A stretch of 64,000 nt of DNA, from the NCBI RefSeq assembly GCF_014651895.1, contig NZ_BMXT01000001.1, forward strand, positions 1,240,001 to 1,304,000. Reading direction: 5' to 3'. This DNA comes from Rhodanobacter panaciterrae. GTDB taxonomy: Bacteria; Pseudomonadota; Gammaproteobacteria; Xanthomonadales; Rhodanobacteraceae. Position 1 is the first letter of the stretch; every line of letters starts with the position of its first letter. This document shows positions 35,652 to 44,157 of this stretch, piece after piece. A model generated the notes under the pieces. The model saw only the letters and a program-made list of their open reading frames with translations. It ran no database searches and had not been told where the DNA came from. The position numbers and the translations under genes were made by a program.

Positions 35652-37028
35652 TTACGACGTTGGTCTGGACTTTAGTTCGTTCAACCTTTCCAAACCACGC
35701 ATACACAATTCGTCGGCGTCTACCGGGTCTTGGACTTTGACAACCTGGTTAACTAGGTTCTCTTGCGTTATCAGAAGCACGTCGTGACGAGCGATTTCCA
35801 CGTCCGACGCATGTATGTGCGGCCTGGGAGTCTGGCAGACGAGAACGGCCATTACCGTATTTGAGTGCTTGCCTCGCGTAAACGCGGCGCGCAGCGCCTC
35901 ACGGCGTAAGACCAGGTTGCCGATCTTGGCCATGGCATCAGGGGTCTTAATGGTGCATTCGACTAGTACCACTTGGCCGCCGGGAGTCACGCCAATGATA
36001 TCCGGACCTTCGTCCTCCAGCGGCAGTAACGGAGCAAAGCCGCTGAGGAACATCAGTGCTGCGACGGCCTTTTCGAAAACGCGGCTGTCCGTAGAATTCA
36101 GGCGCGCCTTTATTTTCGTCAGGTCATGATCGAATTCTTGTGTGGCCGCAAACCTGACGTTTTTCGACAGTGACGGGTCGCTGAACCACTGACGTTGCAC
36201 GTAAGTATTGCCAATGGATAGCGCTACGAGCGCCCTATAAGCGTTCGGCAACTCCACCGCACCAGTTCCGCGCACGCGCTTAGTATCAGGCTGAAGTGCC
36301 CATGTCAGGTGCTTGCGAAGCTGCTTTCTTAGGCTGATGCCTGTCGGAGGAGAACCCATCACCGCCACGCTGACGGTATTGATGTCAACGGATGGCATCA
36401 CATCTATGACCAGGTTGAGATTTTCGTCTGCAAGCTTGCCGTCCTGAACTGCAATCTGGGCAGGAGGATGAACGATGACTGCAATGGATGGCAGTCCTCC
36501 AGGGTGACTGAATTCGTTGAGCCCGAGCCACAACAGAACATCGGTATAACCGTCAAATGGCACTTCAGCGCGACGTAGATCGTCGTCTAGAGATTGGGGC
36601 AGAACGAACTGTTCGGCGCCCATCGCAGTAACGGTCATATGGATCATATTGATCCAAGGGTTTGGCGCAGATCCACGAAGGTAGTGATACATGCTCGTGC
36701 GCGACGAGAGAGCCATTTTCACACTAGGCAAGTTGATCTGACCATTCAAAGCGTCATCCAAAACTCTATGTGCTTCCACTAGTACTTGGGCTGGCAGAAC
36801 CATCTGACCGATTTCGAAATTACCCGCCTTGATGTGGAAGTTGAATTGCTTCGAGTCTTGGTTGCTATTCATCCATGGGTAAAACAGCACCATGGCGTGA
36901 ATGACCTCTAGGCTACTGCCGATGTCTCTCGCAACATAGCGATACTCAACGTGATACGACTCGCACAACCATTCTCTTGCAGCTTTTGAAAAGTTGTCTC
37001 GGAAACTGTTGACCGAAAGATCATTCAT
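35652..37028 (-). CDS. hypothetical protein with C-terminal PD-(D/E)xK-like domain, probably acquired
   Basis: 458 residues. The last ~150 residues look like a restriction-endonuclease fold: an FEKAVAALMFLSGF helix, then GPDIIGVTPGGQVVLVECTIKT, which places Asp and Glu as in Mrr-type D-(12-14)-E-x-K sites, then a helical LRREALRAAF. The strict lysine of E-x-K is replaced by Thr in ECT, with a Lys two residues later. The N-terminal 300 residues match nothing I recognise. Sampled lines have 43-60% GC against about 65% in the flanks, suggesting horizontal transfer. A defence or repair role is possible but unproven. It is isolated, between the palindrome array and the thiolase gene. Confidence 0.65.
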   Translation of the reverse strand: MNDLSVNSFRDNFSKAAREWLCESYHVEYRYVARDIGSSLEVIHAMVLFYPWMNSNQDSKQFNFHIKAGNFEIGQMVLPAQVLVEAHRVLDDALNGQINLPSVKMALSSRTSMYHYLRGSAPNPWINMIHMTVTAMGAEQFVLPQSLDDDLRRAEVPFDGYTDVLLWLGLNEFSHPGGLPSIAVIVHPPAQIAVQDGKLADENLNLVIDVMPSVDINTVSVAVMGSPPTGISLRKQLRKHLTWALQPDTKRVRGTGAVELPNAYRALVALSIGNTYVQRQWFSDPSLSKNVRFAATQEFDHDLTKIKARLNSTDSRVFEKAVAALMFLSGFAPLLPLEDEGPDIIGVTPGGQVVLVECTIKTPDAMAKIGNLVLRREALRAAFTRGKHSNTVMAVLVCQTPRPHIHASDVEIARHDVLLITQENLVNQVVKVQDPVDADELCMRGLERLNELKSRPTS

Positions 37029-37129
37029 GCGGTGCGCTCCAACGTTACAGCGTTTCTTCGGCCATGATCTTCGACGTTGTCGTTAAAAGACAATCCGCGT
37101 GGTCGTATCTGGGTCAGAACCACTTGTGC

Positions 37130-37159
37130 GAACGGCGCAGTATCACTACGGCGCCGTTC
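37130..37159. terminator. 9-bp-stem hairpin downstream of the thiolase gene
   Basis: GAACGGCGC (37130-37138) pairs with GCGCCGTTC (37151-37159) across a 12-base loop. It lies between the thiolase stop (37183) and the start of the nuclease-like gene (37028), so it may end the beta-oxidation transcript. No U-tract follows in the leftward direction. Confidence 0.4.
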
Positions 37160-37182
37160 TTGAGTGCAGCTTAGCTTAGAAG

Positions 37183-38388
37183 TTACAACGCCTCGAAAAT
37201 CCCCGCCGCACCCATACCCGTACCGATGCACATCGTCACCATGCCGTACTTCTGTTTGCGACGGCGCATGCCATGCACGAGCGTGGCGATGCGCACCGCA
37301 CCAGTCGCGCCGAGCGGGTGGCCCAGCGCGATGGCTCCGCCGAGCGGGTTGACCTTGCTCGGGTCGAGCTTGAGGTCGCCCATCACGGCGAGGGCCTGGG
37401 CGGCGAAGGCTTCGTTGAGTTCGATCCAGTCCAGCTGATCCTGGGTGATGCCGGTCTGCTTGAGCGCCTTGGGGATCGCTTCCTTCGGGCCGATACCCAT
37501 GATCTCCGGGCGCACGCCGGCGACGGAGAAGCCGACGAAGCGGGCCAGCGGCTGCAGGTTGTATTCCTTGATCGCCTTTTCGCTGGCGAGCAGCACGGCG
37601 CCGGCGCCGTCGGACATCTGCGAGGAGTTGCCGGCGGTGACGCTGCCGCCGAACTGGCCGTTGCGGAACACGGTCTTGAGCTTGCTCAACACTTCCAGCG
37701 TGGTGCCGGCGCGCGGACCTTCGTCGGTGCCGATGCTGCGGCTGTCGGTGATGATGCCGCGGGTGGCGAGGTTCGGGTAATGGTCATCCAGCGCGAACGG
37801 GCTGATCTCGTCGTTGAACTCGCCGGCGGCCTGGGCGGCCAGCGCGCGGCGATGGCTTTCCACCGCGAACGCGTCCTGCTGCTCGCGGCTGACCTTCCAC
37901 TGCTTGGCCACGTTCTCGGCGGTGATGCCCATGCCGTAGGCGATGCCGATATGTTCGTTGGTGAAGATCGCGGGGTTCATGGCGATCTTGTGGCCCATCA
38001 TCGGCACCATGCTCATGCTCTCGGTGCCGCCGGCGAGCATCAGGTCGTCCTCGCCGAGGCGGATGCGGTCGGCGGCCATCGCGACGGCCTGCAGGCCGGA
38101 CGAGCAGAAGCGGTTGATGGTGACGCCGGGCACGGTGTCGGGCAGGCCGGCCAGCAGCACGCCGATGCGTGCCACGTTCATGCCTTGCTCGGCCTCGGGC
38201 ATGGCGCAGCCGATGATGGCGTCGCCGATGCGGTGCGGGTCGATGCCCGGGTATTGCGCCATCACGCTGCGGATCACGTGGGCGAGCATGTCGTCCGGAC
38301 GGGTGTTGCGGAATACGCCGCGCGGTGCCTTGCCGACCGGGGTGCGGGTGGCGGCGACGATGTAGGCGTCTTGCACTTGCTTGGTCAT
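37183..38388 (-). CDS. acetyl-CoA C-acyltransferase (thiolase)
   Basis: 401 residues with all thiolase signatures: nucleophile Cys95 in NRFCSSGLQA, NEAFAAQALAV, catalytic His357 in ALGHPLGATGA and Cys387 in CIGTGMGAAG. It cleaves 3-ketoacyl-CoA in the last beta-oxidation step. It is third of three leftward genes (TetR regulator, multifunctional FadB/FadN-like enzyme, thiolase), 118 bp after the second gene. That gap contains a palindromic repeat. Confidence 0.93.
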   Translation of the reverse strand: MTKQVQDAYIVAATRTPVGKAPRGVFRNTRPDDMLAHVIRSVMAQYPGIDPHRIGDAIIGCAMPEAEQGMNVARIGVLLAGLPDTVPGVTINRFCSSGLQAVAMAADRIRLGEDDLMLAGGTESMSMVPMMGHKIAMNPAIFTNEHIGIAYGMGITAENVAKQWKVSREQQDAFAVESHRRALAAQAAGEFNDEISPFALDDHYPNLATRGIITDSRSIGTDEGPRAGTTLEVLSKLKTVFRNGQFGGSVTAGNSSQMSDGAGAVLLASEKAIKEYNLQPLARFVGFSVAGVRPEIMGIGPKEAIPKALKQTGITQDQLDWIELNEAFAAQALAVMGDLKLDPSKVNPLGGAIALGHPLGATGAVRIATLVHGMRRRKQKYGMVTMCIGTGMGAAGIFEAL

Positions 38389-38473
38389 TTTGTTCTCCGT
38401 TGCCCTCGCGCTATGCGCGGAAGCGGGCGTGTGATTTGGTCGCGGCGGTGGGGGACAACCATCCCCACCCCAG

Positions 38474-38494
38474 CCCTCCCCTTGAAGGGGAGGG
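38474..38494. repeat. intergenic palindrome (REP-like)
   Basis: CCCTCCCCTT and AAGGGGAGGG form a 10-bp perfect inverted repeat around a single G at 38484. It lies between the thiolase and FadB-like genes and is embedded in a C/G-rich stretch resembling the short palindromic repeats scattered in Xanthomonadaceae genomes. It could partly terminate or stabilise the operon transcript. Confidence 0.6.
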
Positions 38495-38506
38495 AGTAGG
38501 TCGCGG

Positions 38507-40894
38507 TCAGTTCCTGAGCGGTTTGCCGGTGGTCATGGTGTGGGCGATGCGGGCCTGGGTTTTTTCGGTCTGCGCCAGTTCCACGAAATGCTTGCGCTCC
38601 AGCGCCAGCAGCCATTCCTCGTCGACCGTCGAGCCACGCTCGATCACGCCGCCACACAAGGTGTCGGCGATGCGCGTGGCGATATCGACATCGTGCTCGG
38701 AGGCGAAGTAGCCCGCCTGCAGGTTCGCCAGCGAGGCCTTGAACGTGGCGGTGCCAACATCACCGGCGACCGGGATCGCGCGGGCCGGCAGCGGCGGACG
38801 GTAGCCGCTTTCCGCCAGCGCATTTGCCACCTGCTTGGCCACGTAGAGCAGCTCGTAGGCGTTGAACACCACCACGTCGCTGTCACGCAGCAGACCAAGC
38901 TGCTTCGCTTCGAACGCACTGGCGGAAACCTTGGCCATCGCCACGGTCTCGAACACCTTCTTCAGTTCCTCGAACGGGTCGCCCGGGTTCGCCTTGGCGG
39001 CGCGCACGGCCAGTTCATGCAGACCACCACCGGCCGGCAGCAGGCCGACGCCAGCCTCGACCAGGCCGATATAGCTTTCCAGTGCCGCCACGGTGCGTGC
39101 CGAATGCATCTGGAACTCGCAGCCGCCGCCGAACGCCATGCCGCGCACGGCGGACACCACTGGCACCAGCGAGTACTTGATCACCATGCTGGTGCGCTGG
39201 AAGTTCTCCACCATCTTCTCGAAGTCGGCGATCTTGCCTTCCTTGAGCAGGCCCAGCGCGCCCTTGAGATCGGCACCGGCGGAGAACGGCTCGCCGGTCT
39301 GCCAGATCACCACGGCCTTGAACTTCTCTTCGGCCAGCTTGATCGCGTGCTGCACGCCGTCGAGCACGAAATCGTTGACCGTGTTCATCTTGGTCTTGAA
39401 CGAGAGGATGCCGACGCCGTCGTCGCCCAGCGTCCACAGGCGCACGCCCTCGTTCTCCCATACCGTGGTGCCCTGGTCGAACTTCTCGCCGAGCAGCGGA
39501 TCGGGGAACAGCTGGCGCTTGTACACGGGATGCTGCGAACGCGGCTTGTCGGCGTTGGCGCTGGCCGAGTACGAGCCATCCTTGCCGTGGACGCCTTTAC
39601 GGCCATCGGTAACCCACGCCGGCAGCGGCGCCTTGCTCATCGCCTTGCCGGCGGCGATGTCTTCGTTGATCCAGCCGGCGATCTGCTGCCAACCGGCAGC
39701 CTGCCAAGTCTCGAACGGACCAAGTTTCCAGCCGTAGCCCCAGCGGATCGCGAAATCCACGTCGCGCGCGGTGTCGGCGATATCGGCCAGGTGATAGGCG
39801 GTGTAGTGGAACAGGTCGCGGAAGCTGGCCCACAGGAACTGCGCCTGCGGGTCGCTCGACGCGCGCAGCTTGCCGAACTTCTCGGCCGGGTCCTTGATCG
39901 CCAGGATCGCGGCGACCTCGTCGGACGGCTTCTGCTCGGAGACGCGATAGTCCTTTGCCGCCGGATCAAGCACCACGATGTCCTTGCCAGCCTTCTTGTA
40001 GAAGCCGGCACCGGTCTTTTGACCCAATGCGCCCTGGTCGATCAACCCCTGCAGCCACACCGGCGCCTTGAAGTACTGGTGCCACGGATCGTCCGGCAGC
40101 GTGTCGGCCATGGTCTTGATCACATGCGCCATGGTGTCCAGACCGACCACGTCGGCGGTGCGGTAGGTTGCACTCTTCGGACGGCCCAGCGCCGGACCGG
40201 TCAGCGCATCGACGGTGTCGAAGCCGAGCTTGTACTGGTCGGTGTGGTACATCGCTGCCAGCATCGAGAACACGCCGATGCGGTTGCCGATGAAGTTCGG
40301 GGTGTCCTTGGCGATCACCACGCCCTTGCCGACGGTGGTGACCAGGAAGGCTTCGAGGCCTTCGATCACGGCCGGGTCGGTGAGCTTGGTCGGGATCAGC
40401 TCGACCAGGTGCATGTAGCGCGGCGGGTTGAAGAAGTGCACGCCGGTGAAACGGTGGCGCATTTCTTCCGGCAGCGCCTCGGCCAGGCCGTTGATCGACA
40501 GGCCCGAGGTGTTGGAGGCAAGGATCGCGGTTTTCGACAGATGCGGCGCGATCTTCTTGTACAAGTCCAGCTTCCAGTCCATCCGCTCGGCGATCGCCTC
40601 GATCACCAGGTCGACATCCTTCAGATGGCCCATGTCCTCGTCGTAGTTGGCCGGGATGATCGCGGCGGCGAGGTTCTTGTCGGCCAGCGGGGCAGGCGAC
40701 AGTTTGGCCAGATTGGCGATGGCCTTCAGCGCGATGCCGCTCTTTGGGCCTTCCTTCGCAGGCAGGTCGAACAGCACGGTCTCGACGCCGGCGTTGGTCA
40801 GGTGCGCGGCGATCTGCGCGCCCATGACGCCAGCGCCCAGCACGGCAGCCTTGCGGATGCGTAGTGCCGATGTAGGTGAGGATGCAGCGGTCAT
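38507..40894 (-). CDS. 3-hydroxyacyl-CoA dehydrogenase / enoyl-CoA hydratase fusion (FadN/FadB-like)
   Basis: 795 residues. The dehydrogenase comes first (AAVLGAGVMGAQIAAH at about 15-30, then SNTSGLSINGLAEALP and HFFNPPRYMHLVELIPT). The enoyl-CoA hydratase domain is C-terminal (AGADLKGALGLL, GGGCEFQMHSART, ESYIGLVEAGVGLLPAGG). This order is that of FadN of Bacillus and its proteobacterial homologues, the reverse of E. coli FadB. It performs the two middle beta-oxidation steps. It is 47 bp after the TetR gene and upstream of the thiolase, and is probably co-transcribed with both. Confidence 0.93.
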   Translation of the reverse strand: MTAASSPTSALRIRKAAVLGAGVMGAQIAAHLTNAGVETVLFDLPAKEGPKSGIALKAIANLAKLSPAPLADKNLAAAIIPANYDEDMGHLKDVDLVIEAIAERMDWKLDLYKKIAPHLSKTAILASNTSGLSINGLAEALPEEMRHRFTGVHFFNPPRYMHLVELIPTKLTDPAVIEGLEAFLVTTVGKGVVIAKDTPNFIGNRIGVFSMLAAMYHTDQYKLGFDTVDALTGPALGRPKSATYRTADVVGLDTMAHVIKTMADTLPDDPWHQYFKAPVWLQGLIDQGALGQKTGAGFYKKAGKDIVVLDPAAKDYRVSEQKPSDEVAAILAIKDPAEKFGKLRASSDPQAQFLWASFRDLFHYTAYHLADIADTARDVDFAIRWGYGWKLGPFETWQAAGWQQIAGWINEDIAAGKAMSKAPLPAWVTDGRKGVHGKDGSYSASANADKPRSQHPVYKRQLFPDPLLGEKFDQGTTVWENEGVRLWTLGDDGVGILSFKTKMNTVNDFVLDGVQHAIKLAEEKFKAVVIWQTGEPFSAGADLKGALGLLKEGKIADFEKMVENFQRTSMVIKYSLVPVVSAVRGMAFGGGCEFQMHSARTVAALESYIGLVEAGVGLLPAGGGLHELAVRAAKANPGDPFEELKKVFETVAMAKVSASAFEAKQLGLLRDSDVVVFNAYELLYVAKQVANALAESGYRPPLPARAIPVAGDVGTATFKASLANLQAGYFASEHDVDIATRIADTLCGGVIERGSTVDEEWLLALERKHFVELAQTEKTQARIAHTMTTGKPLRN

Positions 40895-40941
40895 TGGCTT
40901 CTCCGATGGTGCAAACGAGAGTGAAACGGGGGACTTAAAGA

Positions 40942-41568
40942 TCAGGGATGGCTGAGCCCGGCGACGGCGAAGCGGATCAGGTGCTGCGCGGTCTGTTCGC
41001 GGTGCACCTGCTCGCTGACGTCGTGTTTGCGCTGGATCATGCCGAAGCCGGACATCGCGTGGGTCAGCGCGCCGGTGACCAGATCGATGCGCCAGTACAG
41101 CTCCGGCTTGCTCAGTTGCGGCAGCTGACGGGCGAATTCGGCGGTGAACTGGCGCATCACATGGCCGTAGTTGGCGGACAGAAACTGGCGCAGGGTGTCG
41201 TCGTGTTCGGCGAATGCACGCGCCAGCACGCGCATGAACAGGGAGCCGCTGCCGTCGTGCGACAGGTCCAGCGCCGGGCGGATATAGGCCGCCAACACGT
41301 CTTCGAGGGTGGTGTCAGCCTGGCCGGCGACCTTGGCCAGGGCGGCCAGTCGGCTGGCGTTCAGCGCATCGAGCCGGCGCCGGAACACTTCTTCGACCAG
41401 TTTGTCCTTGGATCCGAAGTGGTAATTGACCGCTGCCAGGTTGACCCCGGCGGCGGTCGTCAGCTGGCGCAACGAGGCGCCATCGAAGCCACGCTGGGCG
41501 AACAGGACTTCGGCGGCGCCGAGTATCCGTTCCTTGGTTGAGCCGGAGCTGTTCACAGACGGAACCAT
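40942..41568 (-). CDS. TetR-family regulator of fatty-acid degradation (PsrA-like)
   Basis: 208 residues from ATG 41568. The N-terminal helix-turn-helix (KERILGAAEVLFAQRGFDGASLRQLTTAAGVNLAAVNYHFGSKDKL, residues ~10-56) is very close to PsrA of pseudomonads. The C-terminal ligand domain is of the PsrA type. PsrA-like repressors release DNA on binding long-chain acyl-CoA. An upstream ATG at 41607 is possible but would place the perfect palindrome at 41588-41603 inside the coding region, so 41568 is preferred. It is first in an operon with the two beta-oxidation genes, so autoregulation and feedback control are likely. Confidence 0.88.
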   Translation of the reverse strand: MVPSVNSSGSTKERILGAAEVLFAQRGFDGASLRQLTTAAGVNLAAVNYHFGSKDKLVEEVFRRRLDALNASRLAALAKVAGQADTTLEDVLAAYIRPALDLSHDGSGSLFMRVLARAFAEHDDTLRQFLSANYGHVMRQFTAEFARQLPQLSKPELYWRIDLVTGALTHAMSGFGMIQRKHDVSEQVHREQTAQHLIRFAVAGLSHP

Positions 41569-41587
41569 CCATCGGCCAGAGGCCAGT

Positions 41588-41603
41588 TCAAACGATCGTT
41601 TGA
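41588..41603. promoter_or_regulatory. PsrA-type operator palindrome
   Basis: TCAAACGATCGTTTGA is a perfect 16-bp palindrome located 20 bp before the TetR start codon. It fits the published PsrA consensus C/G-AAAC-N(2-4)-GTTTG/C with N4. It probably controls the regulator and the following beta-oxidation genes. Confidence 0.75.
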
Positions 41604-41692
41604 GCATACGCGGACAGCTTGGCGGCCGTCAAACCAAGCCGGTTGCAAACAACGAGTTACTTGCGTATGAGTTAGAATCTGTCAAACTTTCG

Positions 41693-41748
41693 TGAGCTAA
41701 ATCCGCAATCCCTGTCAGATTTAGCTCATCGTCGGCTTGGGAGCCGAC
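41693..41748 (+). promoter_or_regulatory. ndk leader with two consecutive hairpins
   Basis: TGAGCTAAATC (41693-41703) pairs perfectly with GATTTAGCTCA (41718-41728). Three bases later GTCGGCT (41731-41737) pairs with AGCCGAC (41742-41748). A TAGAAT -10-like hexamer lies just upstream at 41673-41678, so the hairpins would be in the 5' untranslated region of ndk, 43 bp before its ATG. The structures are seen; the regulatory role is inferred. Confidence 0.5.
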
Positions 41749-41791
41749 ACGCCCCCTTTCCCTAAATCCGTTTTTTCCGGAGCACACCCGT

Positions 41792-42217
41792 ATGGCGCTG
41801 GAGCGCACCCTTTCCATTATCAAGCCCGACGCCGTTGCCAAGAACGTCATCGGTGAAATCTACGCGCGCTTCGAAAAGGCCGGCCTCAAGGTCGTGGCAG
41901 CGAAGATGAAGCAGTTGTCGCGTCAGGAAGCCGAAGGCTTCTACGCGGTGCACAGCGCGCGTCCGTTCTTCAAGGCACTGGTCGACTTCATGATCTCCGG
42001 TCCGGTGATGATCACTGCGCTCGAAGGCGAGAACGCCGTGCTGGCTCATCGCGACCTGATGGGCGCCACCAATCCGAAGGAAGCCGCGCCGGGCACGATC
42101 CGCGCCGACTTCGCCGATTCCATCGACGCCAATGCCGTGCATGGTTCCGATGCGGTCGATACCGCCAAGGTGGAGATTGCGTATTTCTTCGCTGCGACGG
42201 ACGTGCTGTCGCGCTGA
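41792..42217 (+). CDS. ndk: nucleoside diphosphate kinase
   Basis: 141 residues, the canonical length. [12 protein letters not shown] opens the protein and the phosphorylated His117 sits in NAVHGSDA. It transfers phosphate from ATP to other nucleoside diphosphates. It heads the conserved series ndk, rlmN, pilW, rodZ, yfgM, bamB, der. An upstream leader with two hairpins is annotated separately. Confidence 0.97.
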   Translation: MALERTLSIIKPDAVAKNVIGEIYARFEKAGLKVVAAKMKQLSRQEAEGFYAVHSARPFFKALVDFMISGPVMITALEGENAVLAHRDLMGATNPKEAAPGTIRADFADSIDANAVHGSDAVDTAKVEIAYFFAATDVLSR

Positions 42218-42245
42218 GCGATTCAATTGTTGTGAGGCATAAGTT

Positions 42246-43379
42246 GTGAACCAGGTTGTTGTGAATCCGCCCGCCAAAGTCAACCTGCTCGACTTCGATC
42301 GCCAGGGTCTGCGTGATTTCTTCACGCAGATCGGCGAGAAGCCGTATCGCGCCGAGCAGGTGATGAAGTGGATCTACCACGATCTGGAAGACAACTTCGA
42401 AAACATGACCGACGTGGGCAAGGCGCTGCGCGCCAAGCTCACCGAGGTCTGCTACATCGGCGCGCCGAAGACGCTGCTGGACAAGGCCGCCACTGACGGT
42501 ACCCACAAGTGGCTGCTGGGCATGGACAGCGGCAACGCGATCGAGACGGTGTACATCCCCGAGCCGACCCGCGGCACCTTGTGCGTGTCCTCGCAGATCG
42601 GTTGCGCGCTGAACTGCAGCTTCTGTTCGACCGGCGCGCAGGGTTTCAACCGCAATCTGTCCACTGCCGAGATCATCGGTCAGGTATGGGTGGCGGCGAA
42701 GTACCTGGGCAACATCACCCATCAGAACCGTCGCATCACCAACGTGGTGATGATGGGCATGGGCGAGCCGTTGGCCAATTTCGAGAATGTGGTGCGGGCG
42801 ATGCGCCTGATGCGCGACGACCTCGGCTTCGGCCTGGCCGCCAAGCGCGTCACGCTGTCGACCGCCGGCATGGTGCCGCTGATCGACCAGCTGTCGGACG
42901 CGATCGATGTCTCGCTGGCGGTCTCGCTGCATGCGGCCAACGACGAGCTGCGCACCGAGCTGGTGCCGATCAACAAGCGTTATCCGATTGTGGAACTGGT
43001 GGCTGCCTGCCAGCGCTGGGTCGCGCGCAAGCCGCGCACCTCGATCACCTTCGAATACACCTTGATGAAAGGTGTCAACGACCAGCCCGAGCATGCGCGC
43101 CAGCTGATCAAGCTGATGCGCAAGCTGCCGACCTGCAAGGTCAACCTGATTCCGTTCAATCCATTTCCCGGCACGCGCTACGAGCGCTCGGACGCGAATG
43201 ACATTCGCGACTTCCAGACGCAGCTGCTGAATGCTGGTGTGCTGACCATGTTGCGGCGTACCCGTGGTGACGACATCGATGCTGCCTGCGGCCAGCTGGC
43301 CGGGCAGGTGACCGATCGTACCCGGCGTAGCGCCGATCTTCGCAAGCGGCAGGACGAGGGGGCATTGCATGCGATTTGA
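42246..43379 (+). CDS. rlmN: dual-specificity 23S rRNA A2503 / tRNA A37 C2-methyltransferase
   Basis: 377 residues. The radical-SAM cluster cysteines are C120, C124 and C127. The methyl-carrying and resolving cysteines are C348 and C113, with spacing equivalent to C355 and C118 of E. coli RlmN. The start is a GTG at 42246. It lies 28 bp after ndk and overlaps pilW by 11 bp. Confidence 0.96.
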   Translation: MNQVVVNPPAKVNLLDFDRQGLRDFFTQIGEKPYRAEQVMKWIYHDLEDNFENMTDVGKALRAKLTEVCYIGAPKTLLDKAATDGTHKWLLGMDSGNAIETVYIPEPTRGTLCVSSQIGCALNCSFCSTGAQGFNRNLSTAEIIGQVWVAAKYLGNITHQNRRITNVVMMGMGEPLANFENVVRAMRLMRDDLGFGLAAKRVTLSTAGMVPLIDQLSDAIDVSLAVSLHAANDELRTELVPINKRYPIVELVAACQRWVARKPRTSITFEYTLMKGVNDQPEHARQLIKLMRKLPTCKVNLIPFNPFPGTRYERSDANDIRDFQTQLLNAGVLTMLRRTRGDDIDAACGQLAGQVTDRTRRSADLRKRQDEGALHAI

Positions 43380-44157
43380 CCGGGTACTGATCTTCAGTCT
43401 GCTGTTGCCGCTGGCCGGATGCATCACCACACGTACCGACAGCAACTCGCTCGGCAAGAACCTGCCGCAGTCCAGCAAGGCTGATCAGGCCCAGGATGCT
43501 GCGCGCATCCATACGGAACTGGCCCAGCGCTACATGGAGTCTGGCGATTTGCAGACGGCGCTGGAGAAAGTGACCAAGGCGCTGCAGTTCAATCCCAACT
43601 ACGCGCCGGCGCATACCGTGATCGCGGTGATCTACGAGCGCATCAACAAACTGCCCGAGGCCGAGGAGCATTACCGCAAGGCGGTGGCGCTGGAGCCGAC
43701 CAAGGGCGCGCCGAACAACAATCTCGGCGTATTCCTGTGCCATACCGGAAAAGTCACGGAAGCGAACGGCTATTTCCAGAAAGCGGTCGCCGACCCGTTC
43801 TACTCGACACCCGATGTGGCGTTGACGAATGAAGGCGTCTGCCAGCTGCGTGCCAATGACGTCAGCGGGGCCGAAGCGAGTTTTCGTGACGCCATCGCGC
43901 GAAATTCGAACAATGGAGAGGCACTCTTCCAGCTTGCGAATGTGCTTTATCTGAATAAGGATGCGTTTCGCGCCAGGGCTTTCATCCAGCGATTCGATGC
44001 GCTGGGCCAACCGACTGCCGCGTCACTCAAGCTTGGTCACGACATTGAATCCCGTCTGGGCAACTCGGAAGCTGCCCTCACTTACAGCAAGCGGTTGCTT
44101 GGCCAGTTCCCGGACTCGGAGCAGGCGCACGCTCTCGACACTACTGCCAGCCCATGA
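43369..44157 (+). CDS. pilW: type IV pilus biogenesis/stability lipoprotein PilW (PilF)
   Basis: 262 residues. A lipoprotein signal ends in LAGC with Cys18, followed by about six TPR motifs (residues 40-250; [30 protein letters not shown] is one). PilW/PilF is the outer-membrane pilotin needed to assemble the PilQ secretin. It overlaps rlmN by 11 bp and rodZ by 4 bp, the standard order in gammaproteobacteria. Confidence 0.92.
   Translation: MRFDRVLIFSLLLPLAGCITTRTDSNSLGKNLPQSSKADQAQDAARIHTELAQRYMESGDLQTALEKVTKALQFNPNYAPAHTVIAVIYERINKLPEAEEHYRKAVALEPTKGAPNNNLGVFLCHTGKVTEANGYFQKAVADPFYSTPDVALTNEGVCQLRANDVSGAEASFRDAIARNSNNGEALFQLANVLYLNKDAFRARAFIQRFDALGQPTAASLKLGHDIESRLGNSEAALTYSKRLLGQFPDSEQAHALDTTASP

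Noticed and set aside
38540-40864. Antisense open frame of about 770 codons opposite the FadN-like gene
   Set aside because: Same GC-skew effect; the sense gene is a clear multidomain enzyme.
40905-40925. Second PsrA site before the FadN-like gene (CAAACGAGAGTGAAAC)
   Set aside because: Only the left half-site matches; the right half lacks GTTTG.
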